A DNA stretch of 64,000 nt from Butyrivibrio proteoclasticus P6B7 (GCF_000622085.1 NZ_JHWL01000009.1:107547-171546); one strand, 5' to 3'; positions 9,690 to 20,053 are shown, counted from the stretch's first letter. Notes: a model not told the origin generated them from the sequence alone. Numbers and translations: made by a program.

Positions 9690-10499
9690 TCAGCTATTTA
9701 CAGGTAACATCCAGTCAAGAATAAGCTTAATCTCGCTATCCCAGAAATCCCAGTTGTGCATGTGACCAGGAACCTCTCTGTATACTGTGGATACACCCAT
9801 TTCTTCCAATCTCTTGTGAACGTTCTGGTTAAGGACATACAGGAAATCCTCTGTTCCGCAGGACTGATAAAGCTCAGGGATAAGGCCATCTTTTTTATCC
9901 TTTTCAATAAGGGCGAAAAGATCTCTATCGCTTCCTCTAAGATTCTTGGCTGCTTCACCAAAGGCATCCTCCCAGGAGAATGGATTGTCAATGTTGCCCT
10001 TTTCAGCCTCATCGTGTAAAAGAGCTATATCAAGGGCTCCGGACATTGAAGCGGATTTACAGTACAGATCAGGCCTTGAAAGAGCCAGGAACCATGCGCC
10101 GTATCCACCCATAGAAAGACCAGCGATGTAAGTGTCCTCTCTTTTCTTAGAGGCTGGGAATATCCTTGTTATGTACTCCGGCAGCTCTTTTGTCATAAAG
10201 CTGTAGTACTGGCCGCCATGGGCCATATCCTGATAAAAGCTGTTCTCTACGCCAGCCATTACTGCTATGCAATTGTGATCCTGAGCATATCTCTCGATAC
10301 GGGAAAATCTCATCCAGGAGCTGTTGTCGCCGTAGGCGCCGTGCAAAAGATATACCACTGGCAGTCCCTTTTCATAATCGTAGCGAAGGTTATTGCCACT
10401 GGCTGTTATCTGTTCGTTTCCTTCGGGAGTTGGCACGACCACGTTTATTTCAACGTTATGTGCAAGAGTTAGACTAAAATAATGACATGTGCAAAGCAT
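9690..10499 (-). CDS. Esterase of the S-formylglutathione hydrolase/EstA (CE1-like) fold
   Basis: This 269-residue alpha/beta hydrolase has LLHGAYGD (51-58) as oxyanion strand, GLSMGG with nucleophile Ser129, an acidic residue in CGTEDFLY and the catalytic His in GHMHNWDFW near residue 247. The family includes tributyrin, acetyl and feruloyl esterases. No clear signal peptide is visible, so it is probably cytoplasmic. It is the first gene of the GH31-lpl-GH4 operon, with an AAGGAGG site before the ATG, so removal of acetyl or other ester groups from imported plant oligosaccharides is a reasonable inference. Confidence 0.82.
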   Translation of the reverse strand: MLCTCHYFSLTLAHNVEINVVVPTPEGNEQITASGNNLRYDYEKGLPVVYLLHGAYGDNSSWMRFSRIERYAQDHNCIAVMAGVENSFYQDMAHGGQYYSFMTKELPEYITRIFPASKKREDTYIAGLSMGGYGAWFLALSRPDLYCKSASMSGALDIALLHDEAEKGNIDNPFSWEDAFGEAAKNLRGSDRDLFALIEKDKKDGLIPELYQSCGTEDFLYVLNQNVHKRLEEMGVSTVYREVPGHMHNWDFWDSEIKLILDWMLPVNS

Positions 10500-10533
10500 A
10501 TGTAGCCTCCTTAAGTAAGAAAATAAAACCCTA

Positions 10534-10562
10534 AATCTATTTTAAGCACTCATTAAAAACAA
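10534..10562 (-). promoter_or_regulatory. Sigma-A type promoter for the esterase-GH31-lpl operon
   Basis: TTGTTT (10557-10562, read on minus) and TAGATT (10534-10539) stand 17 bp apart, about 35 bp upstream of the esterase start. No obvious operator palindrome was seen next to it. Confidence 0.5.
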
Positions 10563-10720
10563 CGTCTATTGTGAAATACTGATAATTTGCTCAGGTGATT
10601 TTTATGAAAATTTATTAACCACATCGTGCTATCATGTATTTATGCGGGTTTGCAAAATGGCCCAATTCATTTTTGTCATGATTTTAGTCACTATTTGCTA
10701 ATAATTCGGGGGATTACGAA

Positions 10721-11746
10721 ATGGAAAACTCATTAAAGAACAAAACATTGAGAGAGTTGATAGATTCTGGAGAATACGGCGTTTTCGCCGACTATTTCTG
10801 GTCCTATATAACAGAAGATCATTTGAATCGGCCCCTTGATTCCTACGGATTTGAAGCTACAGAAATGGAACTGGGTCTTAAGCGTTGTAAAGAGCTGGCA
10901 CCTGATGGAAGCAAATACCTTAACTACATTTACAGCAAACAGGAAATCTATGCTTGTCACGAGCTTCAGGAAGCAAAGCTTTTCTTTTTCCCAAGAAAAG
11001 AGGAAACGGATATTACAAAGAAAACTGGGAAGGCATTTGCTCTTGTTATCCCTGGGGGAGGCTTTGCAAGACAGTGGACCTTGATAGAGGGCTTTTCTAT
11101 TGCAGCAAAGCTTAACGAAATGGGCATCTCTGCCTTTGTTATGTTGTACAGAACTGCCCAGGAAGGCGTAGTTAATAAGGCGCTTAAGGATATGTACCGG
11201 GCTGTATCTTACATTTTTGATAATGCAGATCGTTTCGACGTAAGTGATAGTTCTTTTATCATGGGAGGATTCTCAGCCGGAGCTACCCTTGCAGGGGAAA
11301 TGGCGTCAGACAATCTGGGCTGGAAGGCCATGGGACTTCCAAAGCCTGAGCTTATCTTCCTTGGTTACCCAGCCCACAAAATGGATATGTTCTATAAGAT
11401 CTGGAGCGAAGCACCAGCTGGCTCACCAGTAAAAAGCGGCATTGGAGACTTCCTGCACCGCCTGGTGGAGGGTGAGATAACCATGGATAAGGTAATGCCT
11501 TATGTCTTAGAGGACCATCTGTCAAAAGAGATCTGCCCTCCCCTTTTCATTACCGCCAATGAGGACGATCCTACGGTTCCATTTATAAACAGTAAGTCCC
11601 TTTATGAGGCCTGTCTTAATAAAAAAATACCAGTACGGTCCAAATTGGGCCGTACTGGCGGTCATAGTTATGGTCTTGGCAAAAGTTTAGAAGTAGATGG
11701 TTGGCTTGATGAAGCAATCAGCTTCTGGCTCTCAATTACTTATTGA
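10721..11746 (+). CDS. Alpha/beta-hydrolase esterase (acetylesterase/BD-FAE-like)
   Basis: This 341-residue protein has a PGGGFARQW oxyanion loop (111-119), nucleophile motif GGFSAGA with Ser185, acidic residue in NEDDPTVPF near 277 and catalytic His in GGHSYGLG near 316. This pattern is that of the esterase/lipase group containing acetyl-xylan and bifunctional acetyl/feruloyl esterases. It has no signal peptide. It is divergent from the sugar operon and has GGGGGA before its ATG. Its last 11 bp overlap the 3' end of the convergent chemoreceptor gene. A role in deacetylating plant oligosaccharides is inferred from context. Confidence 0.8.
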   Translation: MENSLKNKTLRELIDSGEYGVFADYFWSYITEDHLNRPLDSYGFEATEMELGLKRCKELAPDGSKYLNYIYSKQEIYACHELQEAKLFFFPRKEETDITKKTGKAFALVIPGGGFARQWTLIEGFSIAAKLNEMGISAFVMLYRTAQEGVVNKALKDMYRAVSYIFDNADRFDVSDSSFIMGGFSAGATLAGEMASDNLGWKAMGLPKPELIFLGYPAHKMDMFYKIWSEAPAGSPVKSGIGDFLHRLVEGEITMDKVMPYVLEDHLSKEICPPLFITANEDDPTVPFINSKSLYEACLNKKIPVRSKLGRTGGHSYGLGKSLEVDGWLDEAISFWLSITY

Positions 11747-13808
11747 GCTTAAACTGACTTACGATTTCTCCAAGTGTTCCGGCAACATCCTTCTGTTTGC
11801 CGGACATTTCATTTACATTGTCCACAACGTCTGCAGCTGCCATTACAGAATCATTAACCCTGCTGGACAGATCTGCTGTATCCTGTGTAGACTCTGCGAT
11901 GTTCTGGATAGCCTTTGATACTTCTTCCATGGATGCTCTGATATTTTCAACCATGGTAGCGATCTTCTCACTGGAATCACCAAATGCTCCAGCATCGTCA
12001 CCGTACTGCTGTGCAAGTCCTACGAACTTGTCATAGTCAGGTGTAACTGTATCCTTGATGAAGTCAAGGAGCTCACCAGATGAGCTTGAAAGTGTTCCGA
12101 AGGCACCCTGTACGCCGTCGATGGTCTCTCTGATCTGTTCAACCGCTTCTGAAGTGCTGCTTGCAAGCTTATTGATCTCAGAAGCAACAACTGCGAAGCC
12201 CTTACCTGCATCGCCTGCTCTTGCAGCCTCGATAGATGCGTTAAGTGAAAGGAGGTTGATCTGATCAGCAATCTCAGCGATTGTATCTGCAAGAGTTCCA
12301 ATCTGCTCAACAACCTTAGCCTTTTCATTGGCCTCAGCAAGATCCTGTTCTCTCTGCTCTGCGATAGAAATCGCATAGTCATGAGCTTCCTTGGACTGTC
12401 TCTCAATCTCTCTTGCTCTTTCCTTAATCTCTGCAGCATCTGAACTTGTCTTTTCTGTTTCCGCAGCAAGCTGATGAACAGATGCATTAACTTCCTCAAC
12501 AGAAGCATTAACCTGCTCTGTAGCTGCTCCAGAAGACATCATAGCATCGTTCACGCCGGAGATATTGCCCTGAATATCTGTGAACTGGGTTGAAAGCTCG
12601 CTTGCCATATTTGCAAGTCCTGAAGATGTCTCACTAACAAGAACAGATCCATCAGAAATCTTGCTGATAACATCTCTGTTACTCTCATACATGTTATTGA
12701 GGGAATCGCTCATCTGTCCGAGCTCATCACCTCTCTTATTCTTGATCTTATCAACAGTAAAGTCTCCGCTTGCAAGAACTTTAGCGAATTCCTTAACGCT
12801 GTTGATACTCTTTGCGATACTCATTACGAATATCAGTATGATAACTGCACTTACTACTAATGCAATGATCATAACTGTAATAAGGGCTGTTGTAGCTTTC
12901 TTTACAGGTGCTTCCAGCTCTGCAATATCTTTTCTTACGATAATCTTCCAGTTAACATCTGGAACATTCATGTATGTAATAATGATTCTCTGGCCATTTT
13001 CCATGAATGCTGCCATTGAAGGAGAATCTCCTGCATTTGCCACGATATTTGCACCAAGGGCTGCAAGATCTGCATTCTCATCATCAACAATGTTTACGCC
13101 ATCCTGAACCTTAGCCTCATCATCTGTGTAGATATAAACACCAGTTGATGATAAAAGCATAGCCCTTCCTGTTTCACCTGATTTAATCTCTGAAACAAGG
13201 GTTTCAACATTTGATAATTCCATATCTACGGTTACGCAACCGATATATTTATCACCATCATAGATAGGTGCTGAACATGTAGACATTACAAGTCCAGAAG
13301 TAGGATCATAATATGGATCTGTAATTGATGCCGTTCCCTTTGCAAGAGCTTTGGCATTTGTATAATACTCCTGGCTGAAATAATCATACTCAGCATTACT
13401 ATAATCCCAAGTCTCAACGATGGTTCCATTGTCCTTATACCAATATGGACCCATGTACTTTTCAGCAGGGTCAAAGGCATTTGGCTCAAACCAAAGTCCA
13501 GCTCCCAAAATAGTATCACTATTAGTTACTATCTTAGTAAGGGTATCACCATAATTATTAATATCTACAAATTTGTAGGATGAAGATACCATGTCAGCAA
13601 TATTGGTTGCTGTAGTCTCGATTACAGCAAGCTTGGAATCAACAGCCTCAGAACTTTCCTGACACTGCAGGAACATTGCTGAAGTATTGATGTCCTGAAT
13701 GTTTGATGACAACTCCTTAGATGCTATATATGTAAGCAGAATCATGGCTGCTGCCATGATAGGAAGAATACATAAAAGCATCTTTGCCTTAAGACTCATT
13801 TTTTTCAT
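11736..13808 (-). CDS. Methyl-accepting chemotaxis protein with dCache sensor
   Basis: This 690-residue transmembrane chemoreceptor has an N-terminal helix (about 10-30), a large extracellular double-Cache domain (about 35-300, with the typical WYKDNG, YYDP and STCSAPI segments), a second helix near 305-330, a HAMP domain, and a cytoplasmic signalling domain whose hairpin tip contains [26 protein letters not shown]. It relays an extracellular ligand signal to CheA/CheW. Cache receptors often bind small organic or amino acids; the ligand here is unknown. Its C-terminus lacks an obvious CheR-tethering pentapeptide. Confidence 0.9.
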   Translation of the reverse strand: MKKMSLKAKMLLCILPIMAAAMILLTYIASKELSSNIQDINTSAMFLQCQESSEAVDSKLAVIETTATNIADMVSSSYKFVDINNYGDTLTKIVTNSDTILGAGLWFEPNAFDPAEKYMGPYWYKDNGTIVETWDYSNAEYDYFSQEYYTNAKALAKGTASITDPYYDPTSGLVMSTCSAPIYDGDKYIGCVTVDMELSNVETLVSEIKSGETGRAMLLSSTGVYIYTDDEAKVQDGVNIVDDENADLAALGANIVANAGDSPSMAAFMENGQRIIITYMNVPDVNWKIIVRKDIAELEAPVKKATTALITVMIIALVVSAVIILIFVMSIAKSINSVKEFAKVLASGDFTVDKIKNKRGDELGQMSDSLNNMYESNRDVISKISDGSVLVSETSSGLANMASELSTQFTDIQGNISGVNDAMMSSGAATEQVNASVEEVNASVHQLAAETEKTSSDAAEIKERAREIERQSKEAHDYAISIAEQREQDLAEANEKAKVVEQIGTLADTIAEIADQINLLSLNASIEAARAGDAGKGFAVVASEINKLASSTSEAVEQIRETIDGVQGAFGTLSSSSGELLDFIKDTVTPDYDKFVGLAQQYGDDAGAFGDSSEKIATMVENIRASMEEVSKAIQNIAESTQDTADLSSRVNDSVMAAADVVDNVNEMSGKQKDVAGTLGEIVSQFKLNK

Positions 13809-14044
13809 TTTCGCACCCTCTCTACATTTTTAATTATTGCAGATACAATTGTTTGAATTGTATCGTGACCCTACAATAATTTTATTACATTTCGTAAATT
13901 TATAGTCTAAAAAAACTATTAATATACTTATAAAAAACATTAAACTTACGTTATTTCGATTATGAATATGTTAGAATCATTATGTGATTTTATATATTTT
14001 CATCCTGTTTTATTCAATGCACATTGTTGCAGAAAGGGTCTTTT
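13809..14044. promoter_or_regulatory. Divergent regulatory region between two chemoreceptor genes
   Basis: This A+T-rich 236-bp region contains a perfect 9-bp inverted repeat GATACAATT/AATTGTATC (13842-13864) close to the minus-strand gene. An extended -10-like TGTTAGAAT near 13968-13976 reads towards the plus-strand gene. I did not find a convincing sigma-28 type flagellar promoter. Confidence 0.4.
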
Positions 14045-15505
14045 ATGAACGCTGAACAATATCGTCGTGCCAATAACAACAGCTTCTATGTAACTGTAGT
14101 TATCATCCTCTGTGGTATTATCCTAACGTTTATAAGCATTGCAAAAGGCGGTGGATCTTTAGGTAAGTATTGCATTCTTATTTCCTCTGCAATTGCCTTT
14201 GCCATGGTTTCTATAGGTAATTTCAAATTTACCACCGTCAAGCTTGGATCAGTACTTATTATGGGCGGATCTACGGTTTTCTACTTTGTTCTTCTTATCG
14301 CAGAGGACAACATGGTATACTTTGCCTTCGGTCTTCCAATACTTATCTGTAGTATCATTTACCTTAATGTAAAGCTTTGTAAGGCAGGTATTGGAGCCAT
14401 TATTCTTTCCTATGTAATCACTTTGATAAAAGTCTATGTAACAAATGGATCCCTGGGTCTTGAATATCTTGTTGCAGCTATTACATTAGGTCTTGCCTTT
14501 ATTGCTTGTCTTTGCACTGTTACTCTTCTTACCAACTTCAATACAGAGAACAACGCAGTTATTAAGGCTAACGCAGATAAAGCTCTGGAAACAGGAAACA
14601 CCATGGCTGATATTGCCAACTCCATTACAGATCTGTTTAATTCCTCCCAGGAGAACATGGTGTCATTGCAGAACATCATTGAATCACAGCAGAGCGGCAT
14701 GAGAGATATTGCAAGCAGCATGGAAAGCACAGCCCAGGCCATCACAGGTCAGGCTCAGAGAGTTCAGCAGATTCAGGAAAAGACATCTGAAACAGAGCAA
14801 AGCAGTAAAGATATGCAGGTTGCATCTGAAAATGCTCAGAACACAGTCTCAGAAGGCGTAAGAGTAATTGGCGAATTAAAGACTAAATCACAGGATGTTG
14901 CAAAGGCCAGCCAGGTAACAGTTGATGCTACTCAGGCGGTTATAAATAAAGTTGAAGAAGTTACCAAGATTGTTGGATCCATCATGTCTATCGCAAAGCA
15001 GACTAATCTTCTTGCTCTTAATGCCAGCATTGAGGCTGCAAGAGCCGGAGAAGCAGGTAAGGGCTTCGCAGTTGTTGCTAATGATGTACGAGAACTGGCT
15101 GAAGAGACCAATAACGCTTCAACTCAGATCACCAACATTATAAATGAGCTTAACGATGATGTTCAGAAGGCTATGGCCAGCATAGATGATACAGTTGCTT
15201 CTGTATCAGAGCAGAATGATATGATTGAGACTGTTGGTGATAACTTCAACAGTATCAATGAGAATGTTAACGAGATGCTTAATCGCTTCCAGGAAATTGG
15301 CGAGGGCATGAAGTATATTGCTGATTCCACAGTTGAGATCAACGATAGCATTTCTAATCTGTCCGCCACCAGTGAAGAGGTTGCTTCACTTTCCAACGAA
15401 GGAGCTACTGCTTCTGACAAGGCTGTTGAAGAATTCGATGGATTTAAGGAAATCCTGCTTCAGATTTTCCAGCAGGCCAACAAGCTTAAAGATATGCAAA
15501 GCTGA
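14045..15505 (+). CDS. Methyl-accepting chemotaxis-like protein with membrane-embedded N-terminus
   Basis: This 486-residue protein has about six closely spaced hydrophobic segments in residues 10-165 and no sizeable extracellular domain, then a cytoplasmic MCP signalling domain with tip [27 protein letters not shown] start it at the ATG at 14045, which has AGAAAGGG 6 nt upstream; a TTG 21 bp earlier lacks such a site. It may sense a membrane or energy state instead of an extracellular ligand; this is inferred from topology. It ends in a strong terminator. Confidence 0.87.
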   Translation: MNAEQYRRANNNSFYVTVVIILCGIILTFISIAKGGGSLGKYCILISSAIAFAMVSIGNFKFTTVKLGSVLIMGGSTVFYFVLLIAEDNMVYFAFGLPILICSIIYLNVKLCKAGIGAIILSYVITLIKVYVTNGSLGLEYLVAAITLGLAFIACLCTVTLLTNFNTENNAVIKANADKALETGNTMADIANSITDLFNSSQENMVSLQNIIESQQSGMRDIASSMESTAQAITGQAQRVQQIQEKTSETEQSSKDMQVASENAQNTVSEGVRVIGELKTKSQDVAKASQVTVDATQAVINKVEEVTKIVGSIMSIAKQTNLLALNASIEAARAGEAGKGFAVVANDVRELAEETNNASTQITNIINELNDDVQKAMASIDDTVASVSEQNDMIETVGDNFNSINENVNEMLNRFQEIGEGMKYIADSTVEINDSISNLSATSEEVASLSNEGATASDKAVEEFDGFKEILLQIFQQANKLKDMQS

Positions 15506-15519
15506 TGACTATATGAGAA

Positions 15520-15552
15520 ATGCCGGTGCATTAGCACCGGCATCTTTTTTAT
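15520..15552 (+). terminator. Rho-independent terminator after the chemoreceptor gene
   Basis: ATGCCGGTGC and GCACCGGCAT form a perfect 10-bp stem with loop ATTA, followed by C and six T residues on the plus strand. Confidence 0.92.
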
Positions 15553-16643
15553 TGTTGATTATTGTTTGTGAAATTCTGAACTGGTGGCTGGCCCTGCACA
15601 TATGGCTGATTCTGTACTGGTACCTGTCCCTGAACATATACTGGATTCTGCATTGGAGCTTGATACTGAACACCTGCTGGCATCTGACCCTGAATTGGCA
15701 TCTGGTTCTGTACATATACTGGTATTGGCATGATTGGTTCATGTCCAGGAAGGTATGTGCCATCTGATGTCAAGATCACGCCATACTTAAGATCCTTGAT
15801 AGTAAGCTTCTTAGCAAGTAAAAGAGCTGCCACACCACTTACCACGAGAAGGATTGCGCAGAATATCAAATATGGTGGCTCTTCTGGAAACAGGTTTGGA
15901 ACAAATAATGACATTGTATTATCTATCATATGGATAATAATTCCTGGAATAACTGAGTCGTATTTATAGCATATATAACCAGCAATAGCTCCCATTGGAA
16001 TTACATATATTCCCTGGATGATATTCAAATGCATTACGCCAAAAAGAATTCCGCTTATAAGTGCGCAGAACACAACTGTAAAGTGCTTTCTTGTCATCTT
16101 TAGACCAACGCCTCTGATGGCAAGATCTTCGCAGATAGGAGCAAGAATGGCTGCAGACATAACTCCAAAGAAGTTCAGTTCATTACCAAGAGCCAGCTCC
16201 ATTGTTTCTGAAAACTTATCAGCTGCATCTGGGAAAAGAGCTATAGTTCCATATCCTAAAAGATTAGTGATTGAAAAAGTAAAGAACGCTACCAGTGCCA
16301 AAAGAACAACGCTTAATGGATTCATCTTCTTAGTTATTGGAATATATCTGTTAAACTTCTTGTCCTTATTAACAAAAGCAAGAACATACCAAAGCACAAA
16401 TACAGCAACACAGACAATCTCTGCCACAAATGTGATCATGGTAAGCTTATCTTTAATGATAGCCATATACTCTTCCATGTATTTTTCTGTGTCACCACCA
16501 TATTTCATTGCAGGTTCAATAGCATAATAAATCTGAAAAACCAGAGATACCACGAGCTGAACCCCTAATAAAGCTCCCATAGAAAGGGTCGCTAGTATAA
16601 GTGTTCCTATTTTATTTCCAATTCCAACTTTTTTCTGATTCAT
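15549..16643 (-). CDS. CPBP family intramembrane metalloprotease (CAAX protease-like)
   Basis: This 364-residue polytopic membrane protein carries the Abi/CPBP motifs: CEDLAIRG (the usual EExxxR with the second Glu replaced by Asp), FGVMHLN with a metal-ligand His, and IIIHMIDN near residue 245. The last 60 residues are a cytoplasmic-type Gln/Pro/Val-rich tail with QVPVQNQ-like repeats. Members cleave within the membrane in protein maturation or bacteriocin immunity; the substrate here is unknown. A GGGGAGAG site precedes the ATG. Confidence 0.8.
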   Translation of the reverse strand: MNQKKVGIGNKIGTLILATLSMGALLGVQLVVSLVFQIYYAIEPAMKYGGDTEKYMEEYMAIIKDKLTMITFVAEIVCVAVFVLWYVLAFVNKDKKFNRYIPITKKMNPLSVVLLALVAFFTFSITNLLGYGTIALFPDAADKFSETMELALGNELNFFGVMSAAILAPICEDLAIRGVGLKMTRKHFTVVFCALISGILFGVMHLNIIQGIYVIPMGAIAGYICYKYDSVIPGIIIHMIDNTMSLFVPNLFPEEPPYLIFCAILLVVSGVAALLLAKKLTIKDLKYGVILTSDGTYLPGHEPIMPIPVYVQNQMPIQGQMPAGVQYQAPMQNPVYVQGQVPVQNQPYVQGQPPVQNFTNNNQQ

Positions 16644-16660
16644 ACAACTCTCCCCGATAT

Positions 16661-17437
16661 TTAATTAGCTGATGTGCCTGAAACTGCATCGGAAGCTGCT
16701 CCTGTAGTTGCAGTCTCCTGGGCTGCCTCTGTTGCTGCAGCAGTGCCATCTTCATTATCTCTATACATTGTAACGTCTGATACAAGCCATTTTCCCTGAA
16801 TGTCGTCCTTCTGAAGATCAAGACTGATTCTGTAGGTCTCACCCTGGCTTGAAGTAATTGCCTCTGTATATGAATCAATAAGAATGATAAGAACATCACT
16901 TAAAATCGCATTGGAAGCAGCTTCCTCACCCTGCTCCGCTATAAGAGCATTGATAGTCTCCGCATTCTGAGTATTGTACTCTTCTACAGCAGCTGAGATC
17001 TTATCCTGAACCGCTTGAGATTTCTGAATATCCACAGGGAATGTAGTAGTAATGGTTGCCTCAGCTGTGGCTGTCTTCTTGCCCTTATTGATAGTAACAT
17101 CGGTAATCTCGTAGCTGTCTATCATGCCTCCAAGGAGTGCATAGAACTCATCCAGCTTAGTCTTTGCTTCGTCACTGATCTCTCCATCGCCTTTCTTGGC
17201 ATTAAGGAGCTCCTCCATATAGGAAGAATCAAACAATCTTACAAACTCGCCTTCAGCCACACCCTTGGTGGAATACTGAGCAATCTGCTCAAGGTTGTTG
17301 TCCTTAAGTGAATCAAGAAATCCTGTTGCACTTTCCTTTATTGCTGCCTTATCTTTAGATGAGCAGCCTGTAAGAGCCATAACACACATCATTGTAGAAA
17401 GAGCTATGGCACAAATTCTCTTCATTGTCTTAGTCAT
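16661..17437 (-). CDS. Putative lipoprotein of unknown function
   Basis: This 258-residue protein has a signal peptide and lipobox ALTGC (Cys25). The middle looks like the DUF4878/DUF5105-type lipoprotein fold, with alternating helix and strand segments such as ITDVTINKGKKTATAEATITT, and the C-terminus is Ala/Thr-rich. It is probably surface-anchored. It ends 18 bp before the CPBP protease gene, so the two are likely co-transcribed. I cannot assign a function. Confidence 0.7.
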   Translation of the reverse strand: MTKTMKRICAIALSTMMCVMALTGCSSKDKAAIKESATGFLDSLKDNNLEQIAQYSTKGVAEGEFVRLFDSSYMEELLNAKKGDGEISDEAKTKLDEFYALLGGMIDSYEITDVTINKGKKTATAEATITTTFPVDIQKSQAVQDKISAAVEEYNTQNAETINALIAEQGEEAASNAILSDVLIILIDSYTEAITSSQGETYRISLDLQKDDIQGKWLVSDVTMYRDNEDGTAAATEAAQETATTGAASDAVSGTSAN

Positions 17438-17585
17438 TTTCGTAGCCTCTCAAAATATTACAAATTTATTACGCAACGCTAAGTATACCACAAATCCGCT
17501 ATTTAGCCAAAATATATCGCAATTTAGCGTATAAAGTGATAAAATAAAGTATGTAGCTTGAACATCTATTAAAGGAGGTTTTTGC

Positions 17586-17837
17586 ATGAGAGTTCTTTTT
17601 GGTGAAGGCATCGTAAAAGAGGTTAATGCCGTAGAAGTTAAACCGCTGGACTTTGGTGATGGACAGATAAGTGGAACACAGATCGACTTCATTCTCTCAA
17701 CAGGTGATGAGGTGAAATATATTTACAGTCAGAATGTACCTATTGAGGAATCAGGACAAAGAGCTATCGACTTTGTAAAGAAGCTCTACACAGACGGTTT
17801 CAATGACTTTACTCATGAGCCAGTAGAAATGTTGTAA
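17586..17837 (+). CDS. Small conserved hypothetical protein (83 aa)
   Basis: This 83-residue cytoplasmic protein has an excellent AAAGGAGG site before its ATG and a terminator just after it, so it is a single-gene unit. The sequence alternates strand-forming segments (VLFGEGIVKEVNAVEVKPLD) with a C-terminal helix. I do not recognise the family. Confidence 0.72.
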   Translation: MRVLFGEGIVKEVNAVEVKPLDFGDGQISGTQIDFILSTGDEVKYIYSQNVPIEESGQRAIDFVKKLYTDGFNDFTHEPVEML

Positions 17838-17866
17838 GTAATCTCAAAAATCAAATATAGATACAT

Positions 17867-17905
17867 AAAAAGGACCTATGCCATCACGCACAGGTCCTTT
17901 AATAT
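17867..17905 (+). terminator. Terminator after the 83-aa gene
   Basis: AAAGGACCT (17869-17877) pairs perfectly with AGGTCCTTT (17892-17900) around a 14-nt loop. The following sequence is only moderately T-rich. Confidence 0.6.
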
Positions 17906-17945
17906 TGCTGCTCTTCCATGGTATTCTCCATTTTCTATAAAAGAA

Positions 17946-18119
17946 TCATCTCTTTCCAAGACAACCCTGGTGTTTAAGTTCAATCAAAAGATCAAAAACT
18001 ACCCCCAAAGGTAAGCCGGTAATATGAGCAACTTTTTCAGGGTCTGGATAATATTCATTTTCACAGTCCCTTCTAATGCAGTCCATTACTTCCATTTTGG
18101 CATCACATGTCGCTGTCAT
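17946..18119 (-). CDS. Small protein with winged-helix-like segment (57 aa)
   Basis: This 57-residue ORF starts MTATCDAKMEV and ends HQGCLGKR. AGGAGG lies 10 nt before the ATG, and a promoter with perfect TATAAT stands upstream, so it is very likely expressed. The segment PEKVAHITGLPLGVVFDLLI resembles the helix-turn-helix part of small winged-helix proteins. Four Cys residues are spread through the chain. It may be a tiny DNA-binding regulator; this is only inferred from the helix pattern. Confidence 0.68.
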   Translation of the reverse strand: MTATCDAKMEVMDCIRRDCENEYYPDPEKVAHITGLPLGVVFDLLIELKHQGCLGKR

Positions 18120-18157
18120 ACACTTATTTCCTCCTTTCCAAAATATTCTAATAATTC

Positions 18158-18214
18158 GGTAGCAGATATTATCTGCTACCTATTATTATATCGGAAAAAG
18201 AGGCTAAAAGTTAA
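18158..18214 (-). promoter_or_regulatory. Promoter with perfect palindrome at the start site of the 57-aa gene
   Basis: Read on minus, TTAACT (18209-18214) and TATAAT (18185-18190) are 18 bp apart. Directly downstream, 18158-18180 is a perfect palindrome with 10-bp arms GGTAGCAGAT and ATCTGCTACC around three bases. Its position over the start site suits an operator, perhaps for the small HTH-like product itself, or a 5' protective hairpin. Confidence 0.6.
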
Positions 18215-18271
18215 CACTTTTGTGCCAATTATTTAGAAAATTTCTATAAACTGAGCCTTTTCTAAGGAAAC

Positions 18272-19948
18272 TTAGTCTAAAACCTTAGATTCCATCTCTT
18301 TTACAAGGAATTCAATTGTTCCATCCTTGAATGGGCTCTTAAGTGAAACAGCCTCAAGCTCGTTCTCATAGAAGTCCTTAACAGACATCTTGCAGAGCTC
18401 AAGATAGTGATTCCATGCATCCTTGTAGTCTTTGTCCATCCAAACCTTAAACTGCATAGCAACTACGCTGGCAAGAACATAATCGATGTAGTAGAAAGGA
18501 TTCCAGAAGATGTGACCCTGTTTCTGCCAGAAACCGCCCTCAGAGAAGAACTCATCTCCATCAAAGTCAAGCCAAGGTCTATAGGTCTTTTCAAGATCCT
18601 TCCAAACCTGCTTTCTCTCTGCTGGAGTCATCTCTGGTTTGTCATATACGATGTGCTGGAATTCATCAACCATACATCCGTAAGGGATAAATGTGATTGA
18701 ATCCTGAAGGTGCATCTTAAGATAATCATCTGATCTGTCACCAAAGAACTTATCCATCCAGCCATAAGTAAAGTATTCCATAGACATGGAGTGGATCTCA
18801 GCTGTTTCCATGGTAAGGTCGTTGTGCTCCATGATCTCTTCATTTCTTGTCACATAGCCCTGGAAAGCGTGTCCACACTCATGAGTGATAACGTCAACAT
18901 CACCACTTGTTCCATTGAAGTTAGCAAAGATAAATGGCGCTTTGTACTTAGGAAGGAAGTCCATATATCCACCCTGCTTCTTGGTCTTTCTGCCAAGAAC
19001 GTCAAAGAGCTCTCTCTCCATCATGAAATCAAAGAACTCTGCTGTTTCTGGAGACAGTTCTTTATACATCTCAAGTCCAGACTTCATGATCTCTTCTGGT
19101 GTTCCGATAGGAGCTGGATTACCGTTCTTGAAGAATACGTCGTTATCGTAGTATTTAAGCTCATCTACGCCGATGTTAGCCTTACGCTGCTCCTGAATCT
19201 TAACAACGAAAGGAACAAAGCTCTCCTTAACCTGCTTTCTGAAATTCTCAACCTCAGCTCTTCTGTAAGAGTTACGCATCATACGGTTGTAGCCAAGCTC
19301 AACGTAGTTGTCATATCCAAGCTCTTTAGCCTGCTTGGTTCTGTTCTTAACAAGCTGATCGTAGATATCGTCAATCTCATCAGTTACTGACAGGAAATAC
19401 TCGCTAAGAGCCTTCCATGCGCGCTTTCTGGTGTCACGATCCTGGCTTGTAAGGAACTTACGAAGAAGTGAGATATTGTACTCCTCTCCGTCGAATGGAA
19501 TCTTGGCAGAAGCGATGAGCTTGTCGTACCTGCTGACAAGGGCATTCTCCTCCTGCATAAGAGGAAGGATCTTCTCATCGATTGCCTTGAAAGAAAGCTC
19601 CATGTTCTTAAAGGCAACCTTGCCGATCTTCTCCTCAAGATAGTCTCTGTATGGTGAATTGTAGATCACCTTGGTGTAATCATTGGAATACTGCTGAATC
19701 TGAGGCCAGATCTCATCGATGTACTCCTTTTCTTTTGCATAGAATTCTTCTGTTGTATCTACAGAATGGCGGAACTCAGCGATCTTGGCATTAGTCAAAA
19801 GATCTCCATAGAACTCGTAGTACTTCTTGTGAAGTGCAAACTGTTCTTCACCACTCTTAGCATTCTTGGAATCCTCGATAAGCTGGGAAAAGAACTGTCC
19901 CACCTTGTCCATATCAATTCTCTCGTAAGGAAATTCTGAAAACTTCAT
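18272..19948 (-). CDS. pepF: Oligoendopeptidase, M3 family (PepF-like)
   Basis: This 558-residue cytoplasmic zinc metallopeptidase has the HExxH motif HECGH at His356-His360, with downstream Glu in ETAEIHSMSMEYF as the third ligand. The length is usual for M3B oligoendopeptidases, which degrade short peptides of about 5-20 residues. I prefer the second ATG (19948), because AGAGG stands 8 nt before it and only 2 nt before the first ATG. It is a single-gene unit beside a divergent SDR gene. Confidence 0.9.
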   Translation of the reverse strand: MKFSEFPYERIDMDKVGQFFSQLIEDSKNAKSGEEQFALHKKYYEFYGDLLTNAKIAEFRHSVDTTEEFYAKEKEYIDEIWPQIQQYSNDYTKVIYNSPYRDYLEEKIGKVAFKNMELSFKAIDEKILPLMQEENALVSRYDKLIASAKIPFDGEEYNISLLRKFLTSQDRDTRKRAWKALSEYFLSVTDEIDDIYDQLVKNRTKQAKELGYDNYVELGYNRMMRNSYRRAEVENFRKQVKESFVPFVVKIQEQRKANIGVDELKYYDNDVFFKNGNPAPIGTPEEIMKSGLEMYKELSPETAEFFDFMMERELFDVLGRKTKKQGGYMDFLPKYKAPFIFANFNGTSGDVDVITHECGHAFQGYVTRNEEIMEHNDLTMETAEIHSMSMEYFTYGWMDKFFGDRSDDYLKMHLQDSITFIPYGCMVDEFQHIVYDKPEMTPAERKQVWKDLEKTYRPWLDFDGDEFFSEGGFWQKQGHIFWNPFYYIDYVLASVVAMQFKVWMDKDYKDAWNHYLELCKMSVKDFYENELEAVSLKSPFKDGTIEFLVKEMESKVLD

Positions 19949-20024
19949 GTGCATTACCTCTCTAATTTAAAAATCTATTTGAGTATAACATATATTTATT
20001 TAGGAAAAATGGGCAATCGGAGGA

Positions 20025-20053
20025 TTGTTAAAATATAAACATTATTTTATAAT
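20025..20053 (+). promoter_or_regulatory. Strong sigma-A promoter for the SDR-cobD unit
   Basis: TTGTTA (20025-20030) and a perfect TATAAT (20048-20053) are spaced 17 bp, 58 bp upstream of the SDR start codon. Confidence 0.8.
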
